Positions 27,488 through 36,095 of a DNA stretch of 64,000 nucleotides are shown here, in pieces. Both the position numbers and the translations under genes were made by a program. Under the pieces are notes generated by a model. It saw only the letters and a list, made by a program, of their open reading frames with translations, had not been told where the DNA came from and made no database searches. How positions within the stretch are numbered: position 1 is the first letter of the stretch; each line of letters starts with the position of its first letter. Origin of the DNA: Chitinophagales bacterium (GTDB lineage: Bacteria > Bacteroidota > Bacteroidia > Chitinophagales > Chitinophagaceae); contig JAJPKJ010000048.1 in assembly GCA_021323755.1 (NCBI GenBank), positions 1 to 64,000 of the forward strand, read 5' to 3'.

Positions 27488-28756
27488 ATGTCATTTGAAC
27501 AAATAGACTGGAGCTATAAAACAAATATTTACGAAGTGAACTTACGGCAATACTCAGCCGAAGGGAGTTTTGCTGCATTTGCGAATTCATTGCCACGATT
27601 AAAAGATATGGGAATTGAAATTTTATGGTTCATGCCCATCACTCCGATCAGTATCGAAAAAAGGAAAGGGACATTGGGTAGTTATTATGCATGTTCTGAT
27701 TTTTTCGATACTAACCCTGAATTCGGGACGATTGAGGATTTTAAAAACCTTGTTCAGCAGGCTCACGAATTGGGCTTTAAAGTGATTATTGATTGGGTGG
27801 CAAATCATACCGGTTGGGATCATCGCTGGACACGCGAGCATCCAGGTTATTATGTAAGAGATGCTAGCGGAAATTTTACCGAACGTAATGGTTGGGATGA
27901 TGTGATCGATTTGAATTATGATAATCCTGAATTACGTACAGCAGTCATTGGGGCCATGAAATTTTGGATCGTCAACGCTGACATTGATGGATTTCGTTGT
28001 GATATGGCGCATCTTGTTCCGCTTGATTTTTGGATCGAGGCAAGAACGGCACTCGATGCAGTTAAGAAATTATTCTGGCTTGCAGAATGTGAGGAAGTGG
28101 TTTATCACCAGGCCTTTGACGCAACATATACCTGGCGCTGGATGCATAAAACGGAAGATTTTGCAAAACATCAGACGGACAATAATGGTCTTTGGGATTT
28201 ATTAACGCAGTATGATAATGAATTTCCACAAGATGCCTTTCGGGCGTATTTCACATCAAATCATGATGAAAACAGTTGGAATGGGACGGAATATGAAAAA
28301 TACGGAGCTGTTGCAAAAAATCTGGCTGTGTTCTGTTGCACCTGGAATAGCCTGCCTTTAATTTACAGCGGACAAGAATTACCGAATTATAAACGATTAA
28401 AATTTTTTGATAAAGACCCAATTGACTGGACGGGAAACTTTGCGCTTCATGATTTTTATAAAACATTATTGAACTTGCGAAAACAAAATGTTGCCCTGCG
28501 CGCCGGAGATAAAAATGTTGTTACCCATAGAGTGCAAACAAATGCAAATGATAAAGTTTTTTCTTTTTTACGAAGGAATAGTAATGATGAAGTGTTGGTG
28601 ATCTTGAATCTTTCTTCGGAACAAATTGATTTGGAAATTCAGGATCCTGATGTAAAAGGGATTTTTAGAAATGTATTTGATAATTCTTCATCGGATTTTA
28701 ATGAATCGGGAATAATCAGTATTTCGCAATGGAATTTCTATGTTTTTGCGAAATAA
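27488..28756 (+). CDS. Alpha-amylase family glycosyl hydrolase (GH13)
   Basis: A 422-residue cytoplasmic (beta/alpha)8 enzyme. Start chosen at 27488 (MSFEQIDWSYK), since the frame upstream is heptad repeat. GH13 regions are visible: VIIDWVANHTGWDH (region I), DGFRCDMAHLV (nucleophile D172), LAECEE (acid/base E200) and FTSNHDENSW (D260), with a short C-terminal beta domain. The region III Glu in a CEE context is unusual. It may act on alpha-1,4-glucans or transfer glucosyl units; specificity is not visible. There is no signal peptide. Confidence 0.9.
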   Translation: MSFEQIDWSYKTNIYEVNLRQYSAEGSFAAFANSLPRLKDMGIEILWFMPITPISIEKRKGTLGSYYACSDFFDTNPEFGTIEDFKNLVQQAHELGFKVIIDWVANHTGWDHRWTREHPGYYVRDASGNFTERNGWDDVIDLNYDNPELRTAVIGAMKFWIVNADIDGFRCDMAHLVPLDFWIEARTALDAVKKLFWLAECEEVVYHQAFDATYTWRWMHKTEDFAKHQTDNNGLWDLLTQYDNEFPQDAFRAYFTSNHDENSWNGTEYEKYGAVAKNLAVFCCTWNSLPLIYSGQELPNYKRLKFFDKDPIDWTGNFALHDFYKTLLNLRKQNVALRAGDKNVVTHRVQTNANDKVFSFLRRNSNDEVLVILNLSSEQIDLEIQDPDVKGIFRNVFDNSSSDFNESGIISISQWNFYVFAK

Positions 28757-28782
28757 AAAGCCCCGCGTTCTGCGGGACTTTC
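28757..28782. terminator. Bidirectional terminator after GH13 gene
   Basis: An AAAGCCCCGC / GCGGGACTTT stem (one C-A mismatch) with a GTTCT loop lies right after the stop codon. The converging htrA gene ends at 28811, so it can serve both. Confidence 0.7.
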
Positions 28783-28810
28783 ATTATCATAATCCATTAT
28801 AAATTGTCAA

Positions 28811-30307
28811 TTAATTTCCGTTATTTAATTTCAACGGATACTGGAACGCGCCTTCGTAACCGGGATAAACCCCTTCTAATTTTACAGAACCATCTGAACC
28901 TTCCAATATCTTTTTGAAATCATCAACATTGGCAACCTCTTTACCGTTTGCTTTCAATATCACAAATCCTTCTTCCATTCTCGTTTTGCTAAACAGTCCA
29001 TTCTCATCGATCGATTTAACAACAACTCCTCCTTTTACATTCAGGTCAGCGGCATCTTTTTTAGTCAATGTTTGCAGGTCCGCGCCCAATTTTTCAAGAA
29101 TCGAATTCTTTACAACATCTGTTGTTCCGGCATTATTGCGCAAAACAACGGGAACTGTATATTCTTTCCCTCCTCTTACATAAGTTACATTTACTTTATC
29201 ACCCGGGTGGAAAGTGGCTACTAATCCTATCATTTCGGCTGCACTGCCTAAGGTAACACCATTGATCTTGGTAAGCCTGTCGCCTTTAGCGATTCCGGCT
29301 TTTGCAGCAGAGCCATCTGCTGGAACATCAAGAACGTACACACCGTCGCCATCCTGAATGCCAGCTTCTTTTTTCTGTTCATCACTTGCATTGTCCGGTA
29401 AATATCTTACGCCGAGGTAAGCTCTTTGCGGAGTTCCGTATTTGATTAAGTCGCCAACAACTTTTTTAACGATATTGACTGGAATAGTGAAAGAATATCC
29501 GGCATAGGATCCGGTTGGTGAAGCAATGGCTGAATTGATACCGACCAACTGGCCCTCGGTATTAATAAGCGGACCACCGCTGTTTCCGGGATTTACCGCA
29601 GCATCTGTTTGAATGAAAGACTCAATGGGCATTTTGCTTTGGCGCGCATTGATATCTAAAGTTCTTCCTTTAGCACTGATGATACCAGCAGTAACTGTCG
29701 TTTCCAGATTTAAAGGATAACCCACCGCCAAAACCCACTGACCTATTTTTGCCTCATCGGAATTCCCGTATAGCAAAAATGGTAATCCTTTCGCATCAAT
29801 TTTAATAACGGCTAAATCGGTGCTGGGATCAACTCCCACGACTTTGGCTTTGAAAGATTTTCTGTTGCTTAAAGTAACCGTCAGATCATCTGCACCATCA
29901 ACAACGTGATTATTTGTAACAATGTATCCATCTTCACTGATGATAACTCCTGAACCCGATGCCATTTCAGGGATGGAACGCATTTGGGGACCGAACCATT
30001 CGTCTCCCAATCCAAATAAATCGGAGAAGGGATTCTTAGGAAGATTGTTACTTACCGTGCGGACACTTTTTGTTTTGATATGAACGGTTGCCGGAATTGC
30101 TGCACTTGCCGCATCCGTGAAATCAGCGGGTCCGTTGCCGGATTTTTGGCCGTCGAAGAATTTTGCATAGTTGGCCGGAATTTTACCAGAAGAATCCTGT
30201 GCGTAAAAATAAGTCTTGCTTCCTGCAAAATGATTATAGCCCCACATGGTAGCCAGCGCAGATGAAGCACTGATCAAAACCACAGCTACTACTTGTCTTG
30301 CTTTCAT
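28811..30307 (-). CDS. Do-like periplasmic serine protease (DegP/HtrA)
   Basis: A 498-residue protease/chaperone with an N-terminal hydrophobic anchor or signal (residues 5-22). The trypsin-like domain has H134 (TNNHVVDG), D164 (DPSTDLAVIKID) and S243 (NPGNSGGPLIN). Two PDZ domains follow: about 300-380 (YLGVRYLP, ADGSAAKAGIAKGDRLTKIN) and 400-490 (KGGVVVKSIDENG, FVILKANGKEV). It degrades misfolded envelope proteins. A 232-bp gap separates it from the next minus-strand gene; no operon partner is evident. Confidence 0.94.
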   Translation of the reverse strand: MKARQVVAVVLISASSALATMWGYNHFAGSKTYFYAQDSSGKIPANYAKFFDGQKSGNGPADFTDAASAAIPATVHIKTKSVRTVSNNLPKNPFSDLFGLGDEWFGPQMRSIPEMASGSGVIISEDGYIVTNNHVVDGADDLTVTLSNRKSFKAKVVGVDPSTDLAVIKIDAKGLPFLLYGNSDEAKIGQWVLAVGYPLNLETTVTAGIISAKGRTLDINARQSKMPIESFIQTDAAVNPGNSGGPLINTEGQLVGINSAIASPTGSYAGYSFTIPVNIVKKVVGDLIKYGTPQRAYLGVRYLPDNASDEQKKEAGIQDGDGVYVLDVPADGSAAKAGIAKGDRLTKINGVTLGSAAEMIGLVATFHPGDKVNVTYVRGGKEYTVPVVLRNNAGTTDVVKNSILEKLGADLQTLTKKDAADLNVKGGVVVKSIDENGLFSKTRMEEGFVILKANGKEVANVDDFKKILEGSDGSVKLEGVYPGYEGAFQYPLKLNNGN

Positions 30308-30539
30308 GTTTTTTTAAAATTTTGATTGATGTTAAAATTTATATTTAGTTTTTTTCTGATTCCTGAGACAACAAATTAACGCGTTCGTTTTAAAATGGTT
30401 GATACCACCGGTTTAGTTTAACAAATTATTTACTAAGCTCTTCGTACTTCAGTACAAATCTACAAAAGAAAATTTTTCCTATCAACTGGGATTCTTGTTA
30501 ATTATGATTTAACCAATGGCGGCGGATCCGGTCGTTTTT

Positions 30540-31538
30540 TTAAAGACTGGTAAGAAAGGTCATTGTATCAATTCCGTCTGCATAATCCGTTAATAAAGGT
30601 TCTTGAGTTGTGCCAAATGGCAGGAAGTTTTTTCCAACAATGCACTGAATATCTTCGCTGTTTTTTAATGCTGTTTCCAACTCATCGCTGTTTTTATAAT
30701 ATTCGTAATGCAGGACGCTGATGGGCGAAAAATAAGAACTATTTTCTGTAAGTATGATTGAACTGTTGGTCATGTACAATTTGTTATTCATGATCAATAT
30801 AGCCAATTGATAATCATAATTGTTTTTGTATTTGTGATGCTCAAAAAAATAATCGAATTTTTTGAGCGCACTAAGCAGCGGTAAAAAATCGTAATTTTCA
30901 GGAACATATATTTTGGTTACATTTCTGCAACCAAGTCCGAAATAAAAAGAAATGTCTTTCGATAATTTTTCCAATTCTTCCTTTATTTCATCGCCGGTTA
31001 AAATGGCCACAGAGGTTCTGTTGCGACGAATGATGTGCGGGTATTTTGAAAAATAATATTCAAAATACCTTGCTGAATTATTACTGCCTGTGGCAATGTA
31101 AGCATCGCAACCTTTTAGCATATCGGCAAAAGAGACAAAATCATTAACTGATGGATCTCTTTTAGATAAATAATGAGCGATATGTTTTATCAGCGTAAGA
31201 TCTTTTGATGAGGGTTTGATGATCTGGCGATGCCCGCTGATAAACGCGCAAAGAAAATCGTGAAAGCCCACGAGCGGAATGTTTCCGGCCATTACCAAGC
31301 CAACATTTTTTGGAAAAGGAATTTGATCAGCAACATGATAAGCGGCGGACCATGTTGCCAATTTATCTTTCTGCAGAAATTCTTCGGCAATATTTTTAAC
31401 GGCATCATTAATGAATTCTTCGGTAAACCAGCTGTTATCAATTGAAGCCTTCCTTTTAATGGCAAGCCATTCAGCATTATCAGATGATATATAACCCCCA
31501 AGATCGGCGAGCAAGTCAATACGTTGTTGCAAATTCAT
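30540..31538 (-). CDS. LuxC-like acyl-CoA reductase
   Basis: A 332-residue protein of the acyl-CoA reductase (PF05893) family, related to aldehyde dehydrogenases. Visible are NVGLVMAGNIPLVGFHDFLC (cofactor-binding loop), IIKPSSKDLTL, DAYIATGSNNSARYFEYYF and the active-site block SFYFGLGCRNVTKIYVP with C204. It should reduce an acyl-CoA or acyl thioester to an aldehyde with NADPH. It is slightly shorter than LuxC (about 480). A ferredoxin gene diverges 71 bp away, a neighbour pair I have seen in other Bacteroidetes, suggesting a redox link. Confidence 0.82.
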   Translation of the reverse strand: MNLQQRIDLLADLGGYISSDNAEWLAIKRKASIDNSWFTEEFINDAVKNIAEEFLQKDKLATWSAAYHVADQIPFPKNVGLVMAGNIPLVGFHDFLCAFISGHRQIIKPSSKDLTLIKHIAHYLSKRDPSVNDFVSFADMLKGCDAYIATGSNNSARYFEYYFSKYPHIIRRNRTSVAILTGDEIKEELEKLSKDISFYFGLGCRNVTKIYVPENYDFLPLLSALKKFDYFFEHHKYKNNYDYQLAILIMNNKLYMTNSSIILTENSSYFSPISVLHYEYYKNSDELETALKNSEDIQCIVGKNFLPFGTTQEPLLTDYADGIDTMTFLTSL

Positions 31539-31609
31539 AGCCAGATTTTATCTAAATCATTTTATATTTGAGTTGCAAAAATAATTGTAATCAACCCCAA
31601 TTTTAAACT

Positions 31610-31957
31610 ATGGCAATAAAAATAACAGAAGAATGTATCAACTGCGGCGCCTGCGAGCCGGAATGTCCGAATAATGCGATCTATGAGGGAGGCGTGGAAT
31701 GGGCAATAGCAGATGGCACTACAATTAAAGGAAAATTTACGCTGCTCGATGGAACTGTTGTTGAAGCTGATCAACGCAATGCCCCGGTAAGCGAAGATAC
31801 TTATTATATCACACCCAATAAATGCACAGAATGCCAGGGATTTCATGAAGAACCGCAATGTGCGGCTGTTTGCCCGGTAGATTGTTGTGTGCCCGATGAA
31901 ATGTATAAAGAAACGGTTGAGGAATTGCTTGCCAAAAAAGAAAGATTGCATATTTAA
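31610..31957 (+). CDS. 4Fe-4S dicluster ferredoxin
   Basis: A 115-residue electron carrier with two cluster motifs: CINCGACEPECPNNAI and the wider CTECQGFHEEPQCAAVCPVD (spacing C-x2-C-x8-C-x3-CP), as in Allochromatium-type 2[4Fe-4S] ferredoxins with a long insertion between the clusters. A C-terminal helix (YKETVEELLAKKERLHI) follows. It diverges from the acyl-CoA reductase. Confidence 0.93.
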   Translation: MAIKITEECINCGACEPECPNNAIYEGGVEWAIADGTTIKGKFTLLDGTVVEADQRNAPVSEDTYYITPNKCTECQGFHEEPQCAAVCPVDCCVPDEMYKETVEELLAKKERLHI

Positions 31958-31989
31958 AAAATGTGCAAAAAAAAGCACCATTTTTTTTG
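31956..31989 (+). terminator. Intrinsic terminator after ferredoxin
   Basis: AAAAAATGTGC / GCACCATTTTTT with one bulged C around an A-only loop, followed by more T residues, directly after the stop codon. Confidence 0.6.
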
Positions 31990-32315
31990 GAATCGGGTAT
32001 TAATCAATACTACCTTGTATCCAGTTAACGAAAGCAATTTGTTTGCACATGTAGCCAAGAGCTACTTATAATAGGCGGGTGATATTTCCCGTCGTAAAAG
32101 GGTGAAGGAAAATATGTAATAATATGCCTTCACCTTTCTTATTTTATTTTAGACCTCAGTTCTTATTTTATGAATTTTTTTCACTACGATCAATCTGTTA
32201 TTAGCTTTAATTACAGGTTATTATCTCTATAGCTTCACTAATATTGGTAATAAAATGATTTGGGCGGAATAATTACAAATGTGGTTCTAATTTATACTTT
32301 GTATCAACAAACTGC
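31990..32315. other. Non-coding gap with a second hairpin
   Basis: No gene is seen. At 32097-32137 there is an 11-bp stem AAAGG(G)TGAAGG / CCTTCACCTTT with one bulge and an 18-base loop, followed by a T-rich run to about 32150; it looks like another terminator. The rest is AT-rich sequence that may be the decayed 5' part of the adjoining pseudogene, but no homology to that family could be read. Confidence 0.45.
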
Positions 32316-32700
32316 ATGAATTATAAAAACCCAACAATTGTCCAAATGGGCGTGGGTCAGTTTAATCCCGCTTTTGCTTGTTGGTTTGCTATCTGTTTGC
32401 TATTGAAATTGGAGTGAGTTACACGGTGCGGGAGGTCTAAGATTATATGCACTGGTTCAGTCCTTGCCAATGGTATTATTGCTGATACTCCTTGCATTTG
32501 GGCAAAGGTATTTCATAGTCAATTTGGATCTTGGAATTAATGCTGGCATTTGCACTGGCGAAACTTGCCGAATATTACGATATAAAAATATATGAGCTGA
32601 CTGCGGGAATGATTTCCGGCACACGCTAAAACATATTTTGGTGGCAATTGGATTGTATATCATGATCAGCTATTTTCAAAAAAGAAAAACCCACTTATAA
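32316..32700 (+). pseudogene. Decayed membrane protein (phytoceramidase-annotated family)
   Basis: Reading across frames gives a coherent C-terminal half of a polytopic membrane protein: KWAWVSLIPLLLVGLLSVCY, then [stop] NWSELHGAGGLRLYALVQSL and PMVLLLILLAFGQRYF, then in the next frame LMLAFALAKLAEYYDIKIYE and LTAGMISG, then back in the first frame HTLKHILVAIGLYIMISYF to TAA at 32698. Lesions: a TGA at 32404-32406 where Trp is expected, a +1 shift between about 32500 and 32530, and a one-base loss near 32620. Family features WHWSE-type, LVQ, AKLxE and SGHTLKH are all in order. The N-terminal half is missing. Confidence 0.7.
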
Positions 32701-32781
32701 CTTTAACAATTTCTCAAACAATAAATCTCAAACAATAAACTCAACTCTTTTTGTTTATTTTGCTGAAAATTCATCTCATTA

Positions 32782-33777
32782 ATGAAACCCAATATTGCGT
32801 TCGTTACGGGCGGGTATTCCGGCGAAGCAGTCATCTCCTACAAAAGCGCGGTTACAATTCTCGATAATGTTGATACAGATAAATTCAATGTTTACAAAAT
32901 TGATATCACTCCGCAAGGTTGGTTTTACGAAACGGCAAAAGGGGAAAGGTCGATGGTGAATCGCGAAGATTTCTCTATCAAAGTGGACGAAAAGAAAATA
33001 AATTTCGATGCCGTATTGATTGGTATTCACGGCACCCCCGGAGAAGATGGAAAATTGCAGGGGTATTTTGATCTTGTAAATATTCCTTACACATCCTGCG
33101 ATGCTACCACTTCTGCAATCACCTTTAATAAAAGATATACTGTTGCCATTGCATCATTTGCCGGCATAAATGTCTCAAAATCTATTGTATTGATAAAAGG
33201 AAGATTTGGTAATGCTGATGAAATAGCTTCACAATTAAAATTCCCTGTTTTTGTAAAACCCAATAACGGCGGTTCCAGCATCGGTATGTCGAAAGTGAAT
33301 AACCCTTCTGAAGAATTGGGTGCTGCGATAGAAAAAGCATTTAAGGAAGATGACCAGATATTAATAGAAGAATTTATCAGCGGAAGAGAATTTACAATCG
33401 GTGTGTTCAGGGCAAATGGTGAAATAATCACACTGCCTTTCACTGAAATAAGAACTAAAAAAGAGTTTTTTGATTTTGAAGCAAAATATACTCCGGGTTT
33501 TACAGAAGAAATAACACCGGCACCTGTTGATGAAACGATTGCTGCAAAAGTAAGAGATACAGCAAGAAAAGTGTACCAGGTTTTTAATTGCAATGGCGTA
33601 ATAAGAATTGATTTTATTTACGATGAACACAAAGCCGAGCCATTTTTGTTAGAGATCAATACTGTGCCGGGGCAAACAAAAGAAAGTATAGTTCCGCAAC
33701 AAGTTCGTGCAATGGGTTGGTCTTTGAAACAATTTTACGCCGCATTGATAGAGGATGCGCTTGCAAGGAAGAAATAA
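32782..33777 (+). CDS. ddl: D-alanine--D-alanine ligase
   Basis: A 331-residue ATP-grasp enzyme that makes the D-Ala-D-Ala dipeptide of peptidoglycan. Blocks seen: IAFVTGGYSGEAVISYKSA (N-terminal loop), VLIGIHGTPGEDGKLQGYFD, PVFVKPNNGGSSIGMSKV (ATP loop), ILIEEFISGREFTIGVF, and VIRIDFIYDEHKAEPFLLEI with NTVPGQTKESIVPQQ (metal and D-Ala site). It is followed by a PASTA-domain gene, a pairing typical of Bacteroidetes cell-wall loci. Confidence 0.96.
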   Translation: MKPNIAFVTGGYSGEAVISYKSAVTILDNVDTDKFNVYKIDITPQGWFYETAKGERSMVNREDFSIKVDEKKINFDAVLIGIHGTPGEDGKLQGYFDLVNIPYTSCDATTSAITFNKRYTVAIASFAGINVSKSIVLIKGRFGNADEIASQLKFPVFVKPNNGGSSIGMSKVNNPSEELGAAIEKAFKEDDQILIEEFISGREFTIGVFRANGEIITLPFTEIRTKKEFFDFEAKYTPGFTEEITPAPVDETIAAKVRDTARKVYQVFNCNGVIRIDFIYDEHKAEPFLLEINTVPGQTKESIVPQQVRAMGWSLKQFYAALIEDALARKK

Positions 33778-33819
33778 AAAATACGAAACAAGTTTTGGAA
33801 TTAGAAAATGGGAAACGCT

Positions 33820-33875
33820 CTCATTTCTTATTTTTCGTTATTTATTTCTCATTTACTTAGTATTTTACATTCTTT
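33820..33875. repeat. Heptad-periodic tract before PASTA gene
   Basis: Units CTCATTT, CTTATTT, TTCGTTA, TTTATTT, CTCATTT, ACTTAGT, ATTTTAC, ATTCTTT keep one 7-bp phase. It lies 18 bp before the GTG start of the PASTA protein. Confidence 0.5.
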
Positions 33876-33892
33876 AATAAAAAAATCCGTTC

Positions 33893-34702
33893 GTGTTCAA
33901 ATTCATTACCTGCAAACCACTTTGGGTCAATGTAATAGCATCAATAGTGATCTTGTTGTTGTTATTGCTGATCTTTTTGGGCTCGCTTCAACTCATTACC
34001 AGTCATGGAAAGGAATTAAAAATTCCCTCAGTTGTAGGAATGACGGTTGAAAATGCAAAGAAGACCTTGGCTTCTCAGGGCTTTGAAGTGCAGGTTCAGG
34101 ATTCTATATATAATGATACAGTGCCGCCGCTTCAGGTCATCAGACAAATCCCGGAAGCCGATAATATTGTAAAAGTGAACCGCACAGTTTATCTGACCAT
34201 TAATCAATCGGTTGCACCTTTCATTGCAATGCCTAATCTTGTTGGAATGACTTTCCGCAACGCCGACATGATCCTTAAACAATATGGACTGAAAATTGAA
34301 GACACGATCTTCAAACCAGACTTTGCGAAAAATTCTGTGCTTGATCAGATGCATAACGGCGAAAGCATCAAGCCCGGAACAAAAATTCAGGAAGGAAGCA
34401 GCATTACGATCGTTTTGGGAAATGGAATTGGTGACATTGATTTTGCGGTGCCCAATTTATTTGGAATGACTTATCACGATGCAAAAATATTATTAGATTC
34501 CAGCAGGCTGATCATCGGAGCTGTCGTGCCTTTGGATAATGTCACCGATATGCAAAATGCTTTTGTATATCGCCAGAATCCCGAAGCATTTGATCAGGAT
34601 CGTAAATCCAATCATATCCGGCAAGGACAAACCATTGATCTTTGGATCACTTCAACAAAACCAGAAAAAAGATCTGATAGCGCTGCGGTAATAACCCAAT
34701 GA
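33893..34702 (+). CDS. PASTA-domain membrane protein
   Basis: A 269-residue protein with a GTG start (no ATG is available), one N-terminal membrane anchor (about 11-37) and three PASTA repeats outside: LKIPSVVGMTVENAKKTLAS (about 42-105), IAMPNLVGMTFRNADMILKQ (about 110-180) and FAVPNLFGMTYHDAKILLDS (about 183-258). PASTA domains bind muropeptides or uncrosslinked peptidoglycan. There is no kinase or penicillin-binding domain, as in other Bacteroidetes members found next to ddl. It probably links cell-wall status to an unknown partner. Confidence 0.9.
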   Translation: MFKFITCKPLWVNVIASIVILLLLLLIFLGSLQLITSHGKELKIPSVVGMTVENAKKTLASQGFEVQVQDSIYNDTVPPLQVIRQIPEADNIVKVNRTVYLTINQSVAPFIAMPNLVGMTFRNADMILKQYGLKIEDTIFKPDFAKNSVLDQMHNGESIKPGTKIQEGSSITIVLGNGIGDIDFAVPNLFGMTYHDAKILLDSSRLIIGAVVPLDNVTDMQNAFVYRQNPEAFDQDRKSNHIRQGQTIDLWITSTKPEKRSDSAAVITQ

Positions 34703-34721
34703 TTTTTCTAAAATAAAAAAT

Positions 34722-35030
34722 ATGCAACTAATAACTGTTGAAGAATTGAAAGCGAGATTAGATAATGGGGAGCAATTAAATTTACTCGATGTTCGTCAGC
34801 CATCAGAAAATGCTGAATTTAATATCGGCGGATTACTTTACCCTCTTGGAAAAATTCAGGCGATGGATATTGAAGAGATAGAAGATTTGAAAAGCAAAGA
34901 AGTAATATGTTATTGCCGCAGCGGGAACAGAAGCGGACAGGCCTGCACCATACTGGCAATGCTCGGGTTTGCAAACACAAAAAATCTTACCGGCGGAATG
35001 TTGGCTTGGAGAGAGAAATTTGGGGTTTAA
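34722..35030 (+). CDS. Rhodanese-like domain protein
   Basis: A 102-residue single-domain protein. LLDVRQPSENAEFNIGG is the conserved CH2A motif, and the active-site loop is CYCRSGNRSGQA with C65 as the sulfur-carrying Cys; the C-terminal LTGGMLAWREKFG is standard. It may transfer sulfur or act as a redox/signalling module in the cytoplasm. It lies 19 bp after the PASTA gene and 18 bp before the VOC gene, probably one transcript. Confidence 0.92.
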   Translation: MQLITVEELKARLDNGEQLNLLDVRQPSENAEFNIGGLLYPLGKIQAMDIEEIEDLKSKEVICYCRSGNRSGQACTILAMLGFANTKNLTGGMLAWREKFGV

Positions 35031-35048
35031 AAAATCAATTCAAATTTT

Positions 35049-35471
35049 ATGAGCGGTGATGCGATTAAAAATTCAAGCGATTATTTTCCTTCTTCTATCG
35101 CCCCATGGTTAGCCGTTGATGGCGGCAAAAGAGCAATTGAGTTTTATAAAACTGCTTTTGGCGCCGTTGAGATTTATCATATCGAATCTCCCGATGGAGA
35201 GGTCGTTTCGCGACTCTCCGTCAATGATGCAGAATTTTGGCTCAGCGATGAATCACCGCATAATGGTAATATCAGTCCAAAATCCAATGGTCAGGTCTCT
35301 GTCCGTATGATCCTGACAGTAGCCGATCCTGATGAGCTTTTTAATCGGGCTTTGCAGGCAGGCGCAAAAGAAATTTATCCGGTGAGTGAAGGGCATGGCT
35401 GGAGAGTAGGTCGATTGGTTGATCCATTCGGTCATCACTGGGAGATCGGCCGACCAGTTGGCAATGAATAA
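35049..35471 (+). CDS. VOC/glyoxalase-like (PhnB-type) protein
   Basis: A 140-residue protein of the vicinal oxygen chelate superfamily: SSIAPWLAVDGGKRAIEFYK (first beta-alpha-beta unit), AFGAVEIY, AEFWLSDESPHNG, ILTVADPDELFNRALQAGAK and GWRVGRLVDPFGHHWEIGRP (second unit, with the metal-ligand-like HHWE). PhnB-type members have no settled function; some bind small molecules. Confidence 0.85.
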   Translation: MSGDAIKNSSDYFPSSIAPWLAVDGGKRAIEFYKTAFGAVEIYHIESPDGEVVSRLSVNDAEFWLSDESPHNGNISPKSNGQVSVRMILTVADPDELFNRALQAGAKEIYPVSEGHGWRVGRLVDPFGHHWEIGRPVGNE

Positions 35472-35603
35472 ATTATGATTTCTGCCATGATCCCCCTGCA
35501 TTATCCTTCGATTTCTTCCTTTTTTATTTAAAGATATTTTCTAAAAGTTCATCACTCCATCAATTCTTTTCTTGTTAAAAAATTCCAAAAGAAGAAGTAA
35601 AAT

Positions 35604-35633
35604 TTTGTTCGTACGAATAATTTCCTACCTTTA
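35604..35633 (+). promoter_or_regulatory. Promoter with BlaI-type palindrome (second system)
   Basis: TTTG at 35604-35607 and TACCTTTA at 35626-35633 are 18 bp apart. The perfect 10-bp palindrome TTCGTACGAA at 35608-35617 fills the spacer and contains both half-sites (TTCGTA and TACGAA) found upstream of the first blaI. The -7 box ends 4 bp before the ATG at 35638, implying a leaderless mRNA. Confidence 0.7.
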
Positions 35634-35637
35634 ACGA

Positions 35638-36039
35638 ATGAAACAGGACAAAAAGGAGAGCAGTAATAAAATTGAACCGACAAAATCTGAGCTTGAAATT
35701 CTGCAGGTTTTGTGGAAACACGGACCTTCAACCGTGAGGTTCGTCAATGACACATTAAATGAACAAAAGCGTGCCGTACAGTATACTTCTACATTAAAGC
35801 TGATGCAAATAATGGCGGAGAAAGGAATTTTAAAAAGAGACGAAAGCAGCATGAAGCATATTTATATTCCTGCAGTAGAAGAACAAAAAACAAAAAGTTT
35901 TTTATTGGAAAGATTTGTTGATTCGATGTACAACGGTTCTGCAAGTAGTTTAATGATGCAATTGCTTGGAAATAAAAAAACATCGAAGAAAGAATTAGAA
36001 GCAATAAAAGAATTGCTGAAGAATCTTGATAAAGAGTAG
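35638..36039 (+). CDS. BlaI/MecI/CopY-family repressor (second copy)
   Basis: A 133-residue winged-helix repressor: KIEPTKSELEILQVLWKHGP (helix 1-2), RAVQYTSTLKLMQIMAEKGI (recognition helix) and KHIYIPAV (wing), then a helical dimer tail ending KELLKNLDKE. It is only distantly similar to the first copy but keeps the family pattern. The cognate M56 gene starts 57 bp downstream. A short charged N-terminal extension (MKQDKKESSNK) is present. Confidence 0.9.
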   Translation: MKQDKKESSNKIEPTKSELEILQVLWKHGPSTVRFVNDTLNEQKRAVQYTSTLKLMQIMAEKGILKRDESSMKHIYIPAVEEQKTKSFLLERFVDSMYNGSASSLMMQLLGNKKTSKKELEAIKELLKNLDKE

Positions 36040-36065
36040 TGTTTGTCATTGGTAGCGCTCCGCAG

Positions 36066-36093
36066 CTACAAACCGCAAACTATAAACCTCAAT
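36066..36093. repeat. Heptad tract before second M56 gene
   Basis: CTACAAA, CCGCAAA, CTATAAA, CCTCAAT in one 7-bp phase, 2 bp before the ATG at 36096. A similar pair of words (AAACTAT, AAACCTT) precedes the sugar transferase start at 8366. Confidence 0.5.
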
Positions 36094-36095
36094 GT

